Shown piece after piece: positions 47,966 through 60,125 of a DNA stretch of 64,000 nt. The notes under the pieces were generated by a model. The model made no database searches and was not told where the DNA came from. It saw nothing but the letters and a program-made list of their open reading frames with translations. The stretch is from Serilophus lunatus. Taxonomy: Eukaryota; Chordata; Aves; Passeriformes; Eurylaimidae. The DNA lies in assembly GCA_013399895.1 (NCBI GenBank), contig VXBA01001570.1, forward strand, positions 383,488 through 447,487, written 5' to 3'. A program made the position numbers and the translations under genes. Numbering within the stretch: position 1 is the stretch's first letter; the number at the start of each line of letters is the position of its first letter.

Positions 47966-48236
47966 GTCATGGAGGGACAGGACAAGGGGGAATGGCTTCC
48001 CCCTGTCAGAGGGAAGGGTTAGACTGGATGTTGAGAAGAAATTCTTCCCTGTGAGGGTGGAGAGGCCCTGGCACAGGGTGCCCAGAGAGGCTGTGGCTGC
48101 CCCATTCCCTGGAAGTGTCCAAGGCCAGGTTGGAGCAACGTGGGACAGTGGAAGGTGTCCCTGCCCATGGCAGGGGGTGGAACAGGATCCTTAAGATGCC
48201 TTCCAACCCAAACCATTCTGTGATTCCATGATTCTG
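47966..48236 (+). mobile_element. CR1 LINE 3' end, about 270 bp
   Basis: Starts ggacaggacaagggggaatg and runs through ccctggaagtgtccaaggcc, gtgtccctgcccatggcagg and ttccaacccaaaccattctg to the tail tgtgattccatgattctg. 5'-truncated. Confidence 0.93.
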
Positions 48237-51200
48237 TCTCAGCTCCCCTGCTCAGAGCAGCACCACCATGTGCACCCTCTGCACTCAGGGCTGGCTCGAG
48301 GCTTTTTGAGAAGATTTAATTTATGACAATGTTGAAAGCAGAGCACATGGGGCTTGAGGAGGAGATTGGAAAGTAGAACAAAGCTCTTGGAGGCCTGGTG
48401 GAAATGCTGGTGACAGCACTGGGAAACAACAGGAGATGCTTGGAATAACTGGGAGGAATCAAAGGTTGCAAAGATGGGAGGTAGAGGCTGCAAAAAGGTA
48501 CCATGAGAAGAGACACCTGAGAGCAGAGCAATTTTGCTGCCCCAATAATTCTGCCAGTTGACCTTGGTAAGAACCTATTTTTGTCTAGGCCAAAAAGCAG
48601 AGCTTCTTGCATTTTCCATTCCTAGAAGTGTGGCCTTCAGCTTCTCTGTATGGCCATGCCTGGGGTTTGTGTCTGCCTGGACAGTTAAAATAATCCCTTA
48701 ACAATGACCATGTTCTTCAAATCATGCTGCACTTCCTTGATCCTTGCCATCTAGGACTTTATCAGTAACAATTTCTGTTTTCTTCCAGGTCATTGTTAAC
48801 AACATTGAATGGCAAGTGGTGATAAAAAAGATCGAGAACTAATAAACCTGCTTGATTAAAATCTAAATTCCATTTCCAGATGTATCAGCCTGTGGTTGGA
48901 CCAATTTGTGTGTGCACACCATGTTCGTTTGTCGGGAGCTTGTTTCTTGTTGTGAAAAATCACACTGCACATCCTTATTTAAAACAACACCCTCATCAAC
49001 CAAACCAACTTTATTTAGAATTCTTTTTATGTCTCAAGTCCTCCCTGTCTTCTGCCCAGGTTTATGTAACACTGACAGGCAGATCTGGGTCATTCTGTTT
49101 ACCCTGTTGTAATATTGACATAATATTCACATTCCTCAAGTCACCTGGGGCTTCCCCACTGCTCTGAAAGGGGTTGATAATAAACATTAACCATCTGGAT
49201 ACGTCCTTAGTTGGTGCTTTTGAAACACTCACTTATAAGTTACCCAGACCTGGCAACTTAATATTGTTTGAGATGAGCAGCAGTTGTTTTAACATCCTCC
49301 TTAGTTACTGGAATGGAAAGTATTTCAACATCATTATTGTCTGATCTCAATACAGCATCTGGCTTTCTCCCAAAGGAGAGCAGAAATATTTTTTTAGCAC
49401 TTCTGCTTTTTCAACGTGATTATTGACAGTTCTCTTCTTTCCATTCCTTGTGATGGCAATCTTAATTGGTTTGAGTGAAAGCCTTGTTAACTCAGCTCCC
49501 AAAAACTAGCAGAAGTCAAGCCCTGATGCTTCCAACCTGCTTTAGCAAGGCAGACTGCCATCAATACAGAGAGGAACCAGCTTAAATTTCATTTCAATAA
49601 ATAAATCGAGCTATATAAGTAATTTTTTCTCAGAAATATGCAAAAAAATACACTCATGATTGAGTAAATCATGCAAAAAATCAGCTGTTTAATGAACTTA
49701 ATCGAGGTAATTATGCTTGAATTTGCTGTGTGAAGAATGACAGCGTTCAGCTGTAAAGGCTTTTTTGTCATTTTTGATTTAGGGACTCTTCAAACCTAAA
49801 CAGCTTATGCCAGTTTTTTAATGATCAGCTCTGATTAGGTATGGAGCTGTGTGTCTGCCAGCTCTTACTGACGTGTGTGCTGAATGCACATATGTTGCAT
49901 TGCAGATGTCCCTTTCAGCTGTCAATTAAAAACACACTTAGAAGATCTTTTATTTTTTTTAACTTTCTTTTTTTTTTTTTTTTAACAGAACTGTGAAATG
50001 ATACCACAGTTTCCAAAACTCTGCAAGCTGAATCATATCAGTGAAACTCACTGATCATGACAAGTAGTTTTTGGTTGTTGCCAAATACTTCAGATTACAG
50101 AACCAAGTATTTAGTGGAGAAATGGGCAAAAAGGGTGTGGAACAACAGGAACACAGGACAGAGGTACCTATGTGCTTTCATTCAGAAAAATTGCTCTTAC
50201 TAAAAAGAAATACTTAATAAGCTCCACAAAGTCAGAAGCCAAATAAGATGAAACTTTCTGGAATACAGGAGTGTTACACTGGGAGTGTTCACACTGGTCA
50301 CGTAGTTCCTGGCCTTCATTTTAATGTATATAATTGGTTGGAGATGACAGGAGAAAAGGAAAATGATGCCTTATCTCCCATGTCCACTTGGGACAATTAA
50401 TGATGTTGTCAGATGTGCCAAGTTAACTGGGTTTAGAAGTGAGAACTGTGTTTGGGATTTAATTAGTGCAGGGGGAAAAAATTCTGTTTGAGGGAACTTC
50501 AAAGCCCTAATCAGCTGCACTTTTTTCTCTTTTTAATTTGTGAGATCTGTTGCAGTCTGAGTCAGCACGGCAGATGCAGATGGGCTTTCTTAGCAGAGCT
50601 CTTTGTCACTTTGAAGTTCACAGGTTTTAACGGGGGGAGGGGAAGAGGAGACTGGACAAAGCTTAAAACCAGCCACAAGAAGAGAATTACTTAGAAGTGA
50701 GGAAGGCTTTGGGTTTTTTTTCCTCGTTGGCTGATGCACAACATCGTTATAGGTTATGGGTTGATCTGATAAGTGGGGCTTTATTCACTAAATATACAAA
50801 GTAGGAGGAGGTTGGAAAGCCTTGTTTAACGTGATGAACATGTGGGGTTTATTCTCCTTTATAAAATACCTTCTTTGTACTGCACCTGTATGATTTATTA
50901 GTCATATGTCCTGCAGTTAAGTAATGGGAAATGCTGGAGCAGGCATTTCATTAACCATGACGCTGTTAATTGGTGTTGCTGCCTGCCTGGAATGACTTTC
51001 CCTGTTTGAATACATGGAAGTGTGAATCAGAGCCCAGTGAATTGGCCAGTGAGAGGAAGACAGGCAGCTCTGCATGACATGGATGTATAGAGCAGCTGAT
51101 CTCATTTGTCTTCCTGGCCTCTGAAGTCCTTGCAGACTTAGATCAGAATGGTATATAATTTTTTTCCATGATCACCATTAGTTATTTCATTATGATTAAG

Positions 51201-52200
51201 CTTTGAAACATCAGCGGGATATTTTTGGGACAGACTTTTTTTCCAGACGCTTGTGCCCATTGTTGTGATAATTTTAAATTTCTTTTTTTCTTGGGCTATC
51301 AATGCCTACATTTTAGGATATTTATATATTTAAATTCCTGGCTGCATCTGGGCTTGGGAGCAACACTTTGTGTCTTGCAGAAAATGCTTTCAATTCAGAA
51401 ACAAACCTTCAGCTTATTTTTTCCACGCACCTGAAATTTTACTCCAAATTGTTCAGCTGATGCCTGCAAGGAATGTCACACTTATTGCTGAGGGGGGAAT
51501 CAAGTGCCAGTTTTCAGGGTTGATACTGATCAAAATTATTAATATTTGAGGCTGTAGTAAATACAGCAATTTGAGCTCAAGAGAACAACACTGTTGAAAT
51601 CCCTTGAACGGTTACAGCCATTCTTGAGCAATAAAATGCTTTTTCAAGGGACAGCCTGATACAATTGCAACTTTGTAGAATGAGTTGTGAAATTTTCTTT
51701 TCATTTGCCACATAAAGCGCCAAATAAATGCTTGCAATAAAAACACGAGCCTGGGAAGAATGTGTTTTGCCAATTACAGCATAATGTGGGCTACAAAGGA
51801 GCGTTCAGTGAGTGCAGTGGGGCTGCTCGTGTCAGGTTACAGCAGGGAAAAGGTGCCTTCATTTGCCAAATCACCAGCGTGGGCTTTATCCAGCATTTGC
51901 AAGGAAAATCACAGCCTTTGAGAGAAACGAGATGGGCCTAAATCCCATGCAAAATGAATTTGGCGAGGAGCAGCAGGCTGAGAAACCAAGGCAGGGCACT
52001 GCAGAGCTCTGATTGATGGTGGCCAACCCTCCAGTGGTGGTTGCCACATCCAGCTCCTCCAGCTGGGCAAGGGGGGGCCCAGGGTGGGATTAAACCTCCT
52101 GGAGCAGAAGTGGTACAAGCCACACCAGGCCTGGTGGTAACAATTTAGGGGGCCCTTTCACCTATTGCTCAAGAACTCGTACGGTTCGCCCTTGTTCCCT
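48237..52200. other. Intergenic region, no gene recognised
   Basis: Unique-looking AT-rich sequence. A T-rich tract lies at 49947-49983. The stretch 51700-51800 (with CAAATAAATGCTTGCAATAA) has the texture of a conserved non-coding element but nothing specific can be said. Confidence 0.5.
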
Positions 52201-52203
52201 TTT

Positions 52204-52515
52204 TTTTTCTTGTGTGCTTTATTTTTTCATATCACAGAAAGCCCGACTCATTTTCCAACACCGCTTTGCCTTCGGCCCAAAGCCGGACACAGAGACGGCC
52301 CAGCTGAGCCTGACAACAACCCCTAAACCAAAGCCTGAAAACACACCCAAGGAGAGCTTCTCCCCGGGCTGTTTTCTGCCCTCTCCTGCCTCTGAGCCAC
52401 CTGCTCGGGCGCGAAGGCGAAGCGTCTCCTTCACGCGCAGGCAGCGGGAAGCGGCGGCCAAGAGGCAGCGGCGAGAGTGAGCGAGAGGGGATCCTTTGCA
52501 GCCTTTATATACCAG
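52204..52515. promoter_or_regulatory. CpG-rich, exon-like island
   Basis: A long pyrimidine tract ends in cag at about 52237. It is followed by an 80-codon + strand open frame (KARLIFQHRFAFGPKPDTET ... RRQREAAAKRQRRE, stop at 52478-52480) with many CpGs. On the opposite strand CTGGTATATAAAGG (52503-52516) is a good TATA box pointing into the same island. I recognise no protein family. Promoter/enhancer and exon are both possible. Confidence 0.3.
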
Positions 52516-55120
52516 AGTTATTTTTAACCACAGCCTCCATGCTTATTACAGAGTTTCCTCTCTCAGACGCTCAGGAAGCCCACTTGGCTCTGTTTCCTGC
52601 TAACATGCGGCCCTGGCTCACAAAACCTCTGAGAACAACAGGCCTGAGACTGCTCGGCTCCATTAAAAAAACTGGCAACTTTTCAAGCCCTGACAGAAAA
52701 CCTTTGAAAGCTCTGGATTTCCTCCAGCTAACGTATGAGGCTCCTACATCAGTGACAAATTAGACTGAAGCAGCACAAAACGCTCCTATGTAAATAGCCT
52801 TCTTCTGCCTTGGCCCTTTTAATAGTTCAAACATTATTTATAGTTATTTCTCTGCGTGGAAAAATATTTTTATATTTTTTTCCAAAGATGGGTTCTAGTG
52901 AAATGTTTTGCTTGTTTGTTTGGGGTTTTTTGTTGGTTTTTTTTTTTTTTTTCCTTTTTCCTTCGAGATTTTTTGGTGACAGATTTCTTAGGCTCCAGGA
53001 GCAACCTTTCCTTCCTGGAAACCAGGACAAAATGGCTGTTGTGAGCTCTTCACTGAAAGGCCTGTGTCCAGCACTGAGCATAAACCTCTAAATGCTGCCA
53101 TTCCTCAGCTATTAAATAATAGTTTCAACAGGCACAACTGACTTTTGATTTCCTGAGGGACAACAGGAGGGGTCAGCTGCACTTCTTCGCTGCCTTCACC
53201 CCGTGTTTTACATATAACCTTAGTCCTTCGTATTGTATTTTTTTCTTGCAGGCTTTTCACTGCAATTCCAAAGGGACTCCTGCTTCCAAAAATGCTTTGA
53301 AGTATCAGAATGGATGTGACCTTCATTGCTGAGAATGCTATTTTACCCTGTGTTGCCATTGTACAGTGTTCTAAGGAATCATACTGTGAAGTTACTTCTC
53401 CTCTCAGTAAAAATGACTTGGAATCGTAGATGATAAATCCAGATTATAAAACTGATGTGATTCTCTGATTTCCTAGGAGTATTTCCACTATTTCCCCATC
53501 TTGTCTGGGTCACCTCAAGGGTCATTTATTGCCCTGGACATGAACAGGAACCATCAGTAACATTTCCTTGTCCTCTCTAGTCCCAGTCTTAGACACTGGA
53601 GGGATGAATGTGACTGTTGGGAACAGATTCATTGGATCAGAAGGATTCCCCTGACCTGCCCATTTTTTGGGAGTTTTTATTCTTCCCTCCCCCCCCCAAG
53701 TTTTAATCATCCCCACCTTGAGCACATAGGCTCAGGAGTTGTAAGGCTCTGAAATGAGAAAGTGGCAGAGAATTAATCCCTCCCTGGGATGACAAAGCCA
53801 GTTCTTACCCAGTTAATACTATTCCAGCTCTATAAATCTGAGGAATTCTCCCCAATGTTCTTTTTGCTTTTTCAAGGATCCCCTTCAGTCCTTCAGTTGT
53901 GCCCTAAACCACTGGGTTATGCCTTATAGAAGGAAAAAAATCATTTTTCTGTTTCTGAAGGTGATCATCTCTGTGAGGTTTTTAGGACAGCAGCAGCTTT
54001 GCCCTCTGCCCTTCCCTTGGAGCTACTGTGTGAGAGCATCTCCAATGGGAAAGCTCATCTCTATCAGGAGGAAGAGAGTAGAATTCATGTGTTTTGCTGG
54101 TCTCAATAACTCTGCTCAAGCAGCTGTACTTTGCTGCACCAGTGACAACAAAATACTGAACTGGAAGCTGAGTGTATCAAGCACAATCTTGAATTAGTGA
54201 CTATCACCATCTCTCAGCCACCATCTCTCAGATGATCCCGAATCTGATTGAAATCATTTTACTCCCCAAATTATCTACACTTCACACAGATGTGGTTTAA
54301 CTTGTGCAGTTGAAAGTTACTCTTATGAGAACAGAAAAATGTAAACAGTTCCTTGATGTGAAAGAGCTGAATCCCACGTTTTGTAGCTTTTACCAACTTG
54401 TTCTGCTGTTGCTTTTTGGTTTTTTTTTAATCTCATATCATACCAAACAATGGGGCTTTGGCTGTGCCAGGTTCTCTCTCCTTTGAATGGACCTTGGCAA
54501 GTGAGGCTTTTAAATCCAGTCTATCACTTTGGCAAGTGGCCCTTTATTTGCAAATGTAAGTTTTGTACTTCCAATCATAGCTCGTGGCATTTGCCCTCGT
54601 GGTTTATGGAACAAGTGGTATGGAACAGCAGATCCACGTTTATTTTCAGGCAGGAAACCAGGAGTGCAAAAAATGCATCATGAACTGAAGGGTCAGGGCA
54701 AAGCTTTTTTAAAGAAGCACCAAGGTGGTTGGGCTGCGTTTATCAAGCTCAGCCCAGAGCTCTAAAATTGACTTGTTTTGATGCTATTTGGAGCTCGGGG
54801 TAATGAAAACCTGACTTTGTGCAGATTGACTTTCTGCGTCACAGCCCGTCCTGGGACAGTAATACCAACAAGGACAATTAGTCTGACTGTTGTTCACTGT
54901 TGCTGTTTGTTTGCACTCCGTGGTTTTTGGTGGAAGCTGCTCCATGGCCCTTCCATTCCTGCTCTTGCCAGTGGCCTCAGTAATTGCCCACCAATCACCA
55001 AAGGACAGACTCACCAAGGGCTTTCAAAGCTCACTTACCCTCCTTCAAATAGAGCTGAAATTTATAGCTAGCAGCTTCTAAAATAACTCACATCACTACC
55101 ACCTCCAAAAACAGCTCTGG
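52516..55120. other. Intergenic region, no gene recognised
   Basis: No repeat family or exon structure apart from T runs (52938-52952, 54419-54428) and a C run at 53690-53698. Confidence 0.5.
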
Positions 55121-55200
55121 GACCATGTGGCCTTGTGGTTATGGCTCTGGGGTTGTGGTGATGAAGTCAGAGATTCAAATCCAGTTGCAGGGAGATAAAA
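55121..55200 (+). mobile_element. tRNA-derived SINE remnant (possible)
   Basis: TGGCCTTGTGGTT (55128-55140) resembles a polymerase III A box, and AGATTCAAATCC (55171-55182) a B box, at tRNA-like spacing, followed by an A-rich segment. It does not fold into a convincing functional tRNA. Most likely an old tRNA-derived SINE or tRNA pseudogene. Confidence 0.4.
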
Positions 55201-55544
55201 AGCTTCAAAGAAAGTGAAACTGCTTTTGCCTCAATTAGGTGGAAATAATAACACCTCGTTTGACTTACACCTGAAAAACAAAATTCAGAGCTAACAAAAA
55301 TCAGATATGGGGCAGAATTCTGTGTCATGGCAGGAGATGCTCTGGGTGTAAAAGCCTGTGGTTGGTATGAAGAGAGCTCCTTCCAATTGTCATGTCAGAG
55401 GGGGTTTGCTTCTCTTTGCACATAATATTGGGGTGTAGAGTGATAAAAGTCCAGATCTGAAGGCTCTACAGGCAACAGATTAGAGAATAACAAGGTCCAC
55501 TCTATTTTTCAATATTTTTGGGTGAATGGCTGCTTCAGATAGGA

Positions 55545-55935
55545 AAGAATTGATGCATCAATATTATCCCTGCAGGAGAATCCAAACCCAATTCCTCAGT
55601 GACAAATTGGGCACATTATTTCCTGAATTGCATCAATTTCCTTGCAACCTTAGAGGCACCCAGAGCTCTCTATGCATTTAGGGGACATTTTCAGGGCATG
55701 GAGGGACTTGCATAAGAATTCCATGGATGCTCCACTAGAAATTGTCGTTATTATTGTACAATTATTAGTAAATTCAACTAGAATAAGAGCTGTATGATTG
55801 TACATTGTACAGGAATTACAATTAGAAGGAGCCAAATTAAAACCAGTTTTCTAAGCAGATGGCCTTTGCCCTCACTACCAAAATTATCTAAACCTGGGCT
55901 AAATGTAAATAGATTTCTGAATTATTTGGCACAAG
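55545..55935. repeat. Diverged direct duplication, left copy
   Basis: Blocks atattatccctgcaggagaa (55561) with the following about 75 bp, and acaattagaaggagccaaat (55818) with the following about 70 bp, recur in the same order and orientation at 56500 and 56668. Confidence 0.8.
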
Positions 55936-56479
55936 GAACAGCTGGAAAGCTTTGACTTCCCCATGCAGAATTATCATGAAGCCATTGCTGTCCTGCTGAG
56001 CTATTCCTATAACCAGCTGATGTTTCTGGGGGCCTTGTTGGGAAATCCTTGGGGGAATTTCCTCCAAAAACTGGGCCAACTCCTACACTGGCTTTAGGAG
56101 GGATCTCCCTACCTCACCAAAAGAAAAGCCACACCAAACCCCTGCCTTGTGGTGTTAACTTTCAGGTTTTGTATCTCATTGATACTGGACAAAATTCACA
56201 TTATTTACACAGGGTACAAGAGGAGCTTTAATTTGACCTGGGAGTGAAAGTCAGGTTAAAGTCTCACTTCATGATACACAGGATATAAATGTGAAGGCAT
56301 ATTTCAGGCACAAATATCTACAAACTCTCTGCTACAGATGGTAACAAGAAGAGTCCATGGAGCTGTTAATTCTAAGAATAGCTCTTATTGGGTTACCAGG
56401 ACATCTAGAAGCCCTGAGTGAGCTTGTCACATTTTTCTTGATTTATTTAGTAGCATTTTGATGGGAAAACATAGAGATG

Positions 56480-56810
56480 ATAACTTGCATCAATGGGACA
56501 TATTATCCCTGCAGGAAAATCCAAACCCAATTCCTTGGTGACAAGTTTGGCACATTATTTCCTGACCTGCATCAAGATTTAGTCTGAGCAGAGACAGCAC
56601 TGAAGAGAGAGAACTGATGTTTCCGTTGCTGGAATCCAGTGGATATCAAAGATGTCTTTGAATTTCTACAATTAGAAGGAGCCAAATAAAAACCAAATAA
56701 TTTTCCAAGCAGATGGCCCTAGCCCTCGATACCAAAATTATCAAACTCCCTAAGTAGTGGTTTTGAGATGGATGTTAATGGATCTCTGAGCAAGAAGCAT
56801 TAGTGATCTG
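56480..56810. repeat. Diverged direct duplication, right copy
   Basis: Partner of 55545-55935. The distance between shared blocks is about 90 bp shorter here (offset 939 then 850), so the copies differ by an internal indel. Whether this is a local tandem duplication or two copies of an unlisted repeat is not clear. Confidence 0.8.
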
Positions 56811-59800
56811 GACTACAGCAACATTTTAATTAAAAAGTTGTACAATAACAGACTCAAAATGTAAACTTCAGAACATTTAAAGCCTAAATTACCGTGGGTT
56901 CAGGACTGGCAGCGAGTGTGTAGTTTTTAACATTCCAGACTGCCTTCATTATAGTCCAAGCAGCCACAGAAATACACCGTTACGAGCCAGGAATAGTTCT
57001 TCCTTTTATTTGGAAAGAGAATTACAGAGGGAGCTGTTGGGAAGTGGACTTTAGTTCCTAAAGCAGGAGCAGGCTACAATATTTTTATACACAACTGCAA
57101 CCACAGCCTCGCTCTCGCTCAAACACGCCGGACTAAACGGTGCCGGCTGTATAAATACTCAGCACTAAGTTAAAACACAGGTTCTTTTTTACTTCAGCTT
57201 TGATGGTTTATCATGCTATTTCTACTTTTGCAATATCATTTAAAGCCTAGATTCCTTATATATATATATATGTATATGTTAAAAAAAAAAAACAACCCAG
57301 TGCCAGCGACATAAACCTATAAATTAAGAGCATGGTTCTTCAGTTGGTTTGTAGAAATCCTTCTGGACATTGTTGATGGACACAAAGCTTGCTTTCATTT
57401 GTGAACATGCGCTTAAAATTACAAAGTAAATCCTTCTGGGTTTGTTGTATTATTATTATTTTTTTTCCCCCAGCCAGTTACTCCACAACTGCATCATAAT
57501 GTTCATATAATCATTTTTTTTTTCAGAAATTGGACTCGCATAACTCGTTGGTATGCAAAATATGTAAGGCCCCAGTCTGCTCTGAATTACACCCATGCAA
57601 ACCGTTGAAACTTAAAAGGGAATTTAAAATATGCATGAGTAAGGAAAACAAATGGAGTCTCAATTTGCAAAGTGCCTTGGAAGATTTTTGGAGATCTTTA
57701 CAAGATCGTTGTACACTTTGTTACCTGTGCCCTCAAGACAGAGAAAGGATCTGATCCTTAAACAGCTTTTATCAATGTTGTTGATAAATTAAAAGGGCAG
57801 AAGCAGCTGCTGTCCCACACTGATGGTCTAAACTCACTGTAATTAATTAAAAAGCTGTCATGGAAAAATATCCTAAATCTCAAGGCTGGTCAGAAATCAA
57901 CTCTGGTTTTCTTTTACTCAGAGCAGTAAATAAACCCCAACATGAATAGACATGAAAGGGCTTTCTAGAAGTGGTTGGCTGTGATAATTCCCCTCAGGAA
58001 GCTGCTGAAGAGCAGCACAGACTGGCTGCCCTGGCCTTTGCCATCTCTTTTTCCCGGTGTTGTTATAAAATCAGAGGGTTTGATTTTGCTTCGTGGCATT
58101 GGTTGACTTGGACTCATGGAGCTGCATTTCTGAAGCCTAAAATTCTGGGAGAGAGCACTTCTAACATACTTTACAAACTGTTTTGGCTATTTTCAGATTG
58201 ACTATTGAACCACAGTGGAAGTGTATGGAATCAAGATATTTCGGGTGATTGTGTAACTGGAAAAAACTGTCCTGATTTTAAAGTATTTTTGGCCTACAAG
58301 TGGAAGTAAATAAGCAATTTTAGAGACTCACTGGAAAGTAATTGCTCCTGCAGGACACTGGCTGTGCCAGGAACTCTGGCAGATGTACTGAGCCTTTACT
58401 ATTAAGCTTCAAAAAAATCCTCCCATTTTTTAAATGCAAAAGATCAAACCCAAGGATATATAATCTAAAATGTAAGGAATTTGGAAAGAACGGATGTCTG
58501 TGAAGGGAAATGTCTACACATATGAAGTGCATTAGGAGGGAATACAAGGGGAGAATTTGCCTGGTAAACTCCAGAGGCTCCTTGGCTTCCCATGTTGGGA
58601 AGCAGGAGTTGTGGTGTTGAGATCCTCCCTGGTCTGGGGATGGAGCTGCCTCTGGTGGCTCCAGGGTTATCAGAGGTGGTCTGGGGCTCATGAGAGCTTG
58701 GGCCAGATGAATTCCTGATGATGATGGCATGAAAGAGAGCAGGAGGAAAAGCACTTTGTTTTGGGTGACACCAAACCCCCGGGACTGCAACCTTTTGATA
58801 GGAACAGTCTGTCCCTGAGCTTCCATCCAGTGATTCATCGGTGACTAGGAAAGAGTCATAAAAGCACCACTGTCAGCTAATGTGTCATTAAAGGAAGCAG
58901 TTGTGCTTCTTTTTTTTCCTAAACAAGAAGTTAACAAAGTGTTATTTTTCCCTGCTCACGCTGGAAGTTGGCATTTCAAAGGCTGGAGCTCCCTGCCTTT
59001 GTTGTTGCTTCACTTGCTCATCTCGGGGCGGTAATTGAATCCCCCCGGGCTGGTTTGCAGGTCTCAGCACTGTCAGTTCGCTCGTGGATCCTCAAAATAA
59101 ATCCCTGTTCTTTGCTCCAGCAGCCCAAGAGTCGATCAGAAAACCTCAAGGGGCTGTGGAGAGCCACATGCTCTGTAGTAAAGGACAGAAGTGGCTTTGC
59201 AACTGAAGCCACCTGCAAAAAAACTTCAAGAGATGTTTCAACCAATCCTTTCCCTCCCCACAAGTTTCTTTTTTCCTCTCTTTTTGCTTTGCTTTTTTCA
59301 TTTTTTTATTTTGGACCAGCATTTTCTTGAGCTGCCCATTCCCTGCCTTCCCAGACTGGGGGCTATGGCACAGCAATGATGGTTTTTGATGATGTCTTTG
59401 TAGATGCTCCTTTGCCAATCCAACCCAAATGGCCACGTCCAAAGAAGCTTAAGCCTTCCTGAGGCACTCAGGATAGTTCAAGAGAGGATGACAGCTGAAA
59501 TAAAGCACTTTTAATGCTTCTTTAGGATTTGTATCTGGGTTCAATCAAAGCAGTAAATCAACCATAGGAGCATTATCTAGCAGGACGCTCCATTCCCTTC
59601 TGAGACACACAGAGAGGGGAGGGGAAAGCCTCCAGAGAGAGGAGAAGCTTCCAGGTGACAAGAAAATGCCATCCAGGCAGTGCAATGGGATATGTGCCCA
59701 AATCTGGTTCTCTTTCCCTGAAAATCAAGCCAGAAAACTCAGCTCCAGCTCGGCCCCTTTCCCCACACCTGCTCCCTCCCCGTGGCCAAGACAATGAAAG

Positions 59801-60050
59801 TTGTTTCCCTTCTTATGAACAACGAGTGAAAATGTGCCTGTGCTGGCCTCAGGTTGGGATTGTTGGTTTGTTTTTTTTCACTCAGGGCTGTCTGTTTTTC
59901 TATAAAATACTGCCATGGACAGTAAGTATGAGGTGCTGCACTCATTAATATTAGCAAAGGTCCAGTTTCCTGCCTGATAGAGATTTATTACATCATAACT
60001 CATCTCTTGTTTTTTTGGAGCAAGCATAGTGAAGTCATTGCATTCTCATT
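56811..60050. other. Intergenic region, no gene recognised
   Basis: Holds a (TA)n stretch (57258-57278) and an exon- or element-like piece at 57520-57757 preceded by a long T-rich acceptor-like tract. The rest is unremarkable. Confidence 0.5.
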
Positions 60051-60054
60051 AAAT

Positions 60055-60125
60055 TATATATTTTTTATATATATGTAACATACAAACCATCTCTATATAA
60101 GCTGTGTATATACACATATATATGA
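60055..60125. repeat. TA-rich low-complexity stretch
   Basis: Alternating TATATA and T runs (attatatattttttatatat and following), simple AT-rich sequence. Confidence 0.8.

Noticed and set aside
52219..52461. 80-codon - strand frame under the TATA box at 52503-52516
   Set aside because: The apparent first codon is TTG, not ATG, and the next Met is near the end. It is not a credible eukaryotic coding sequence.
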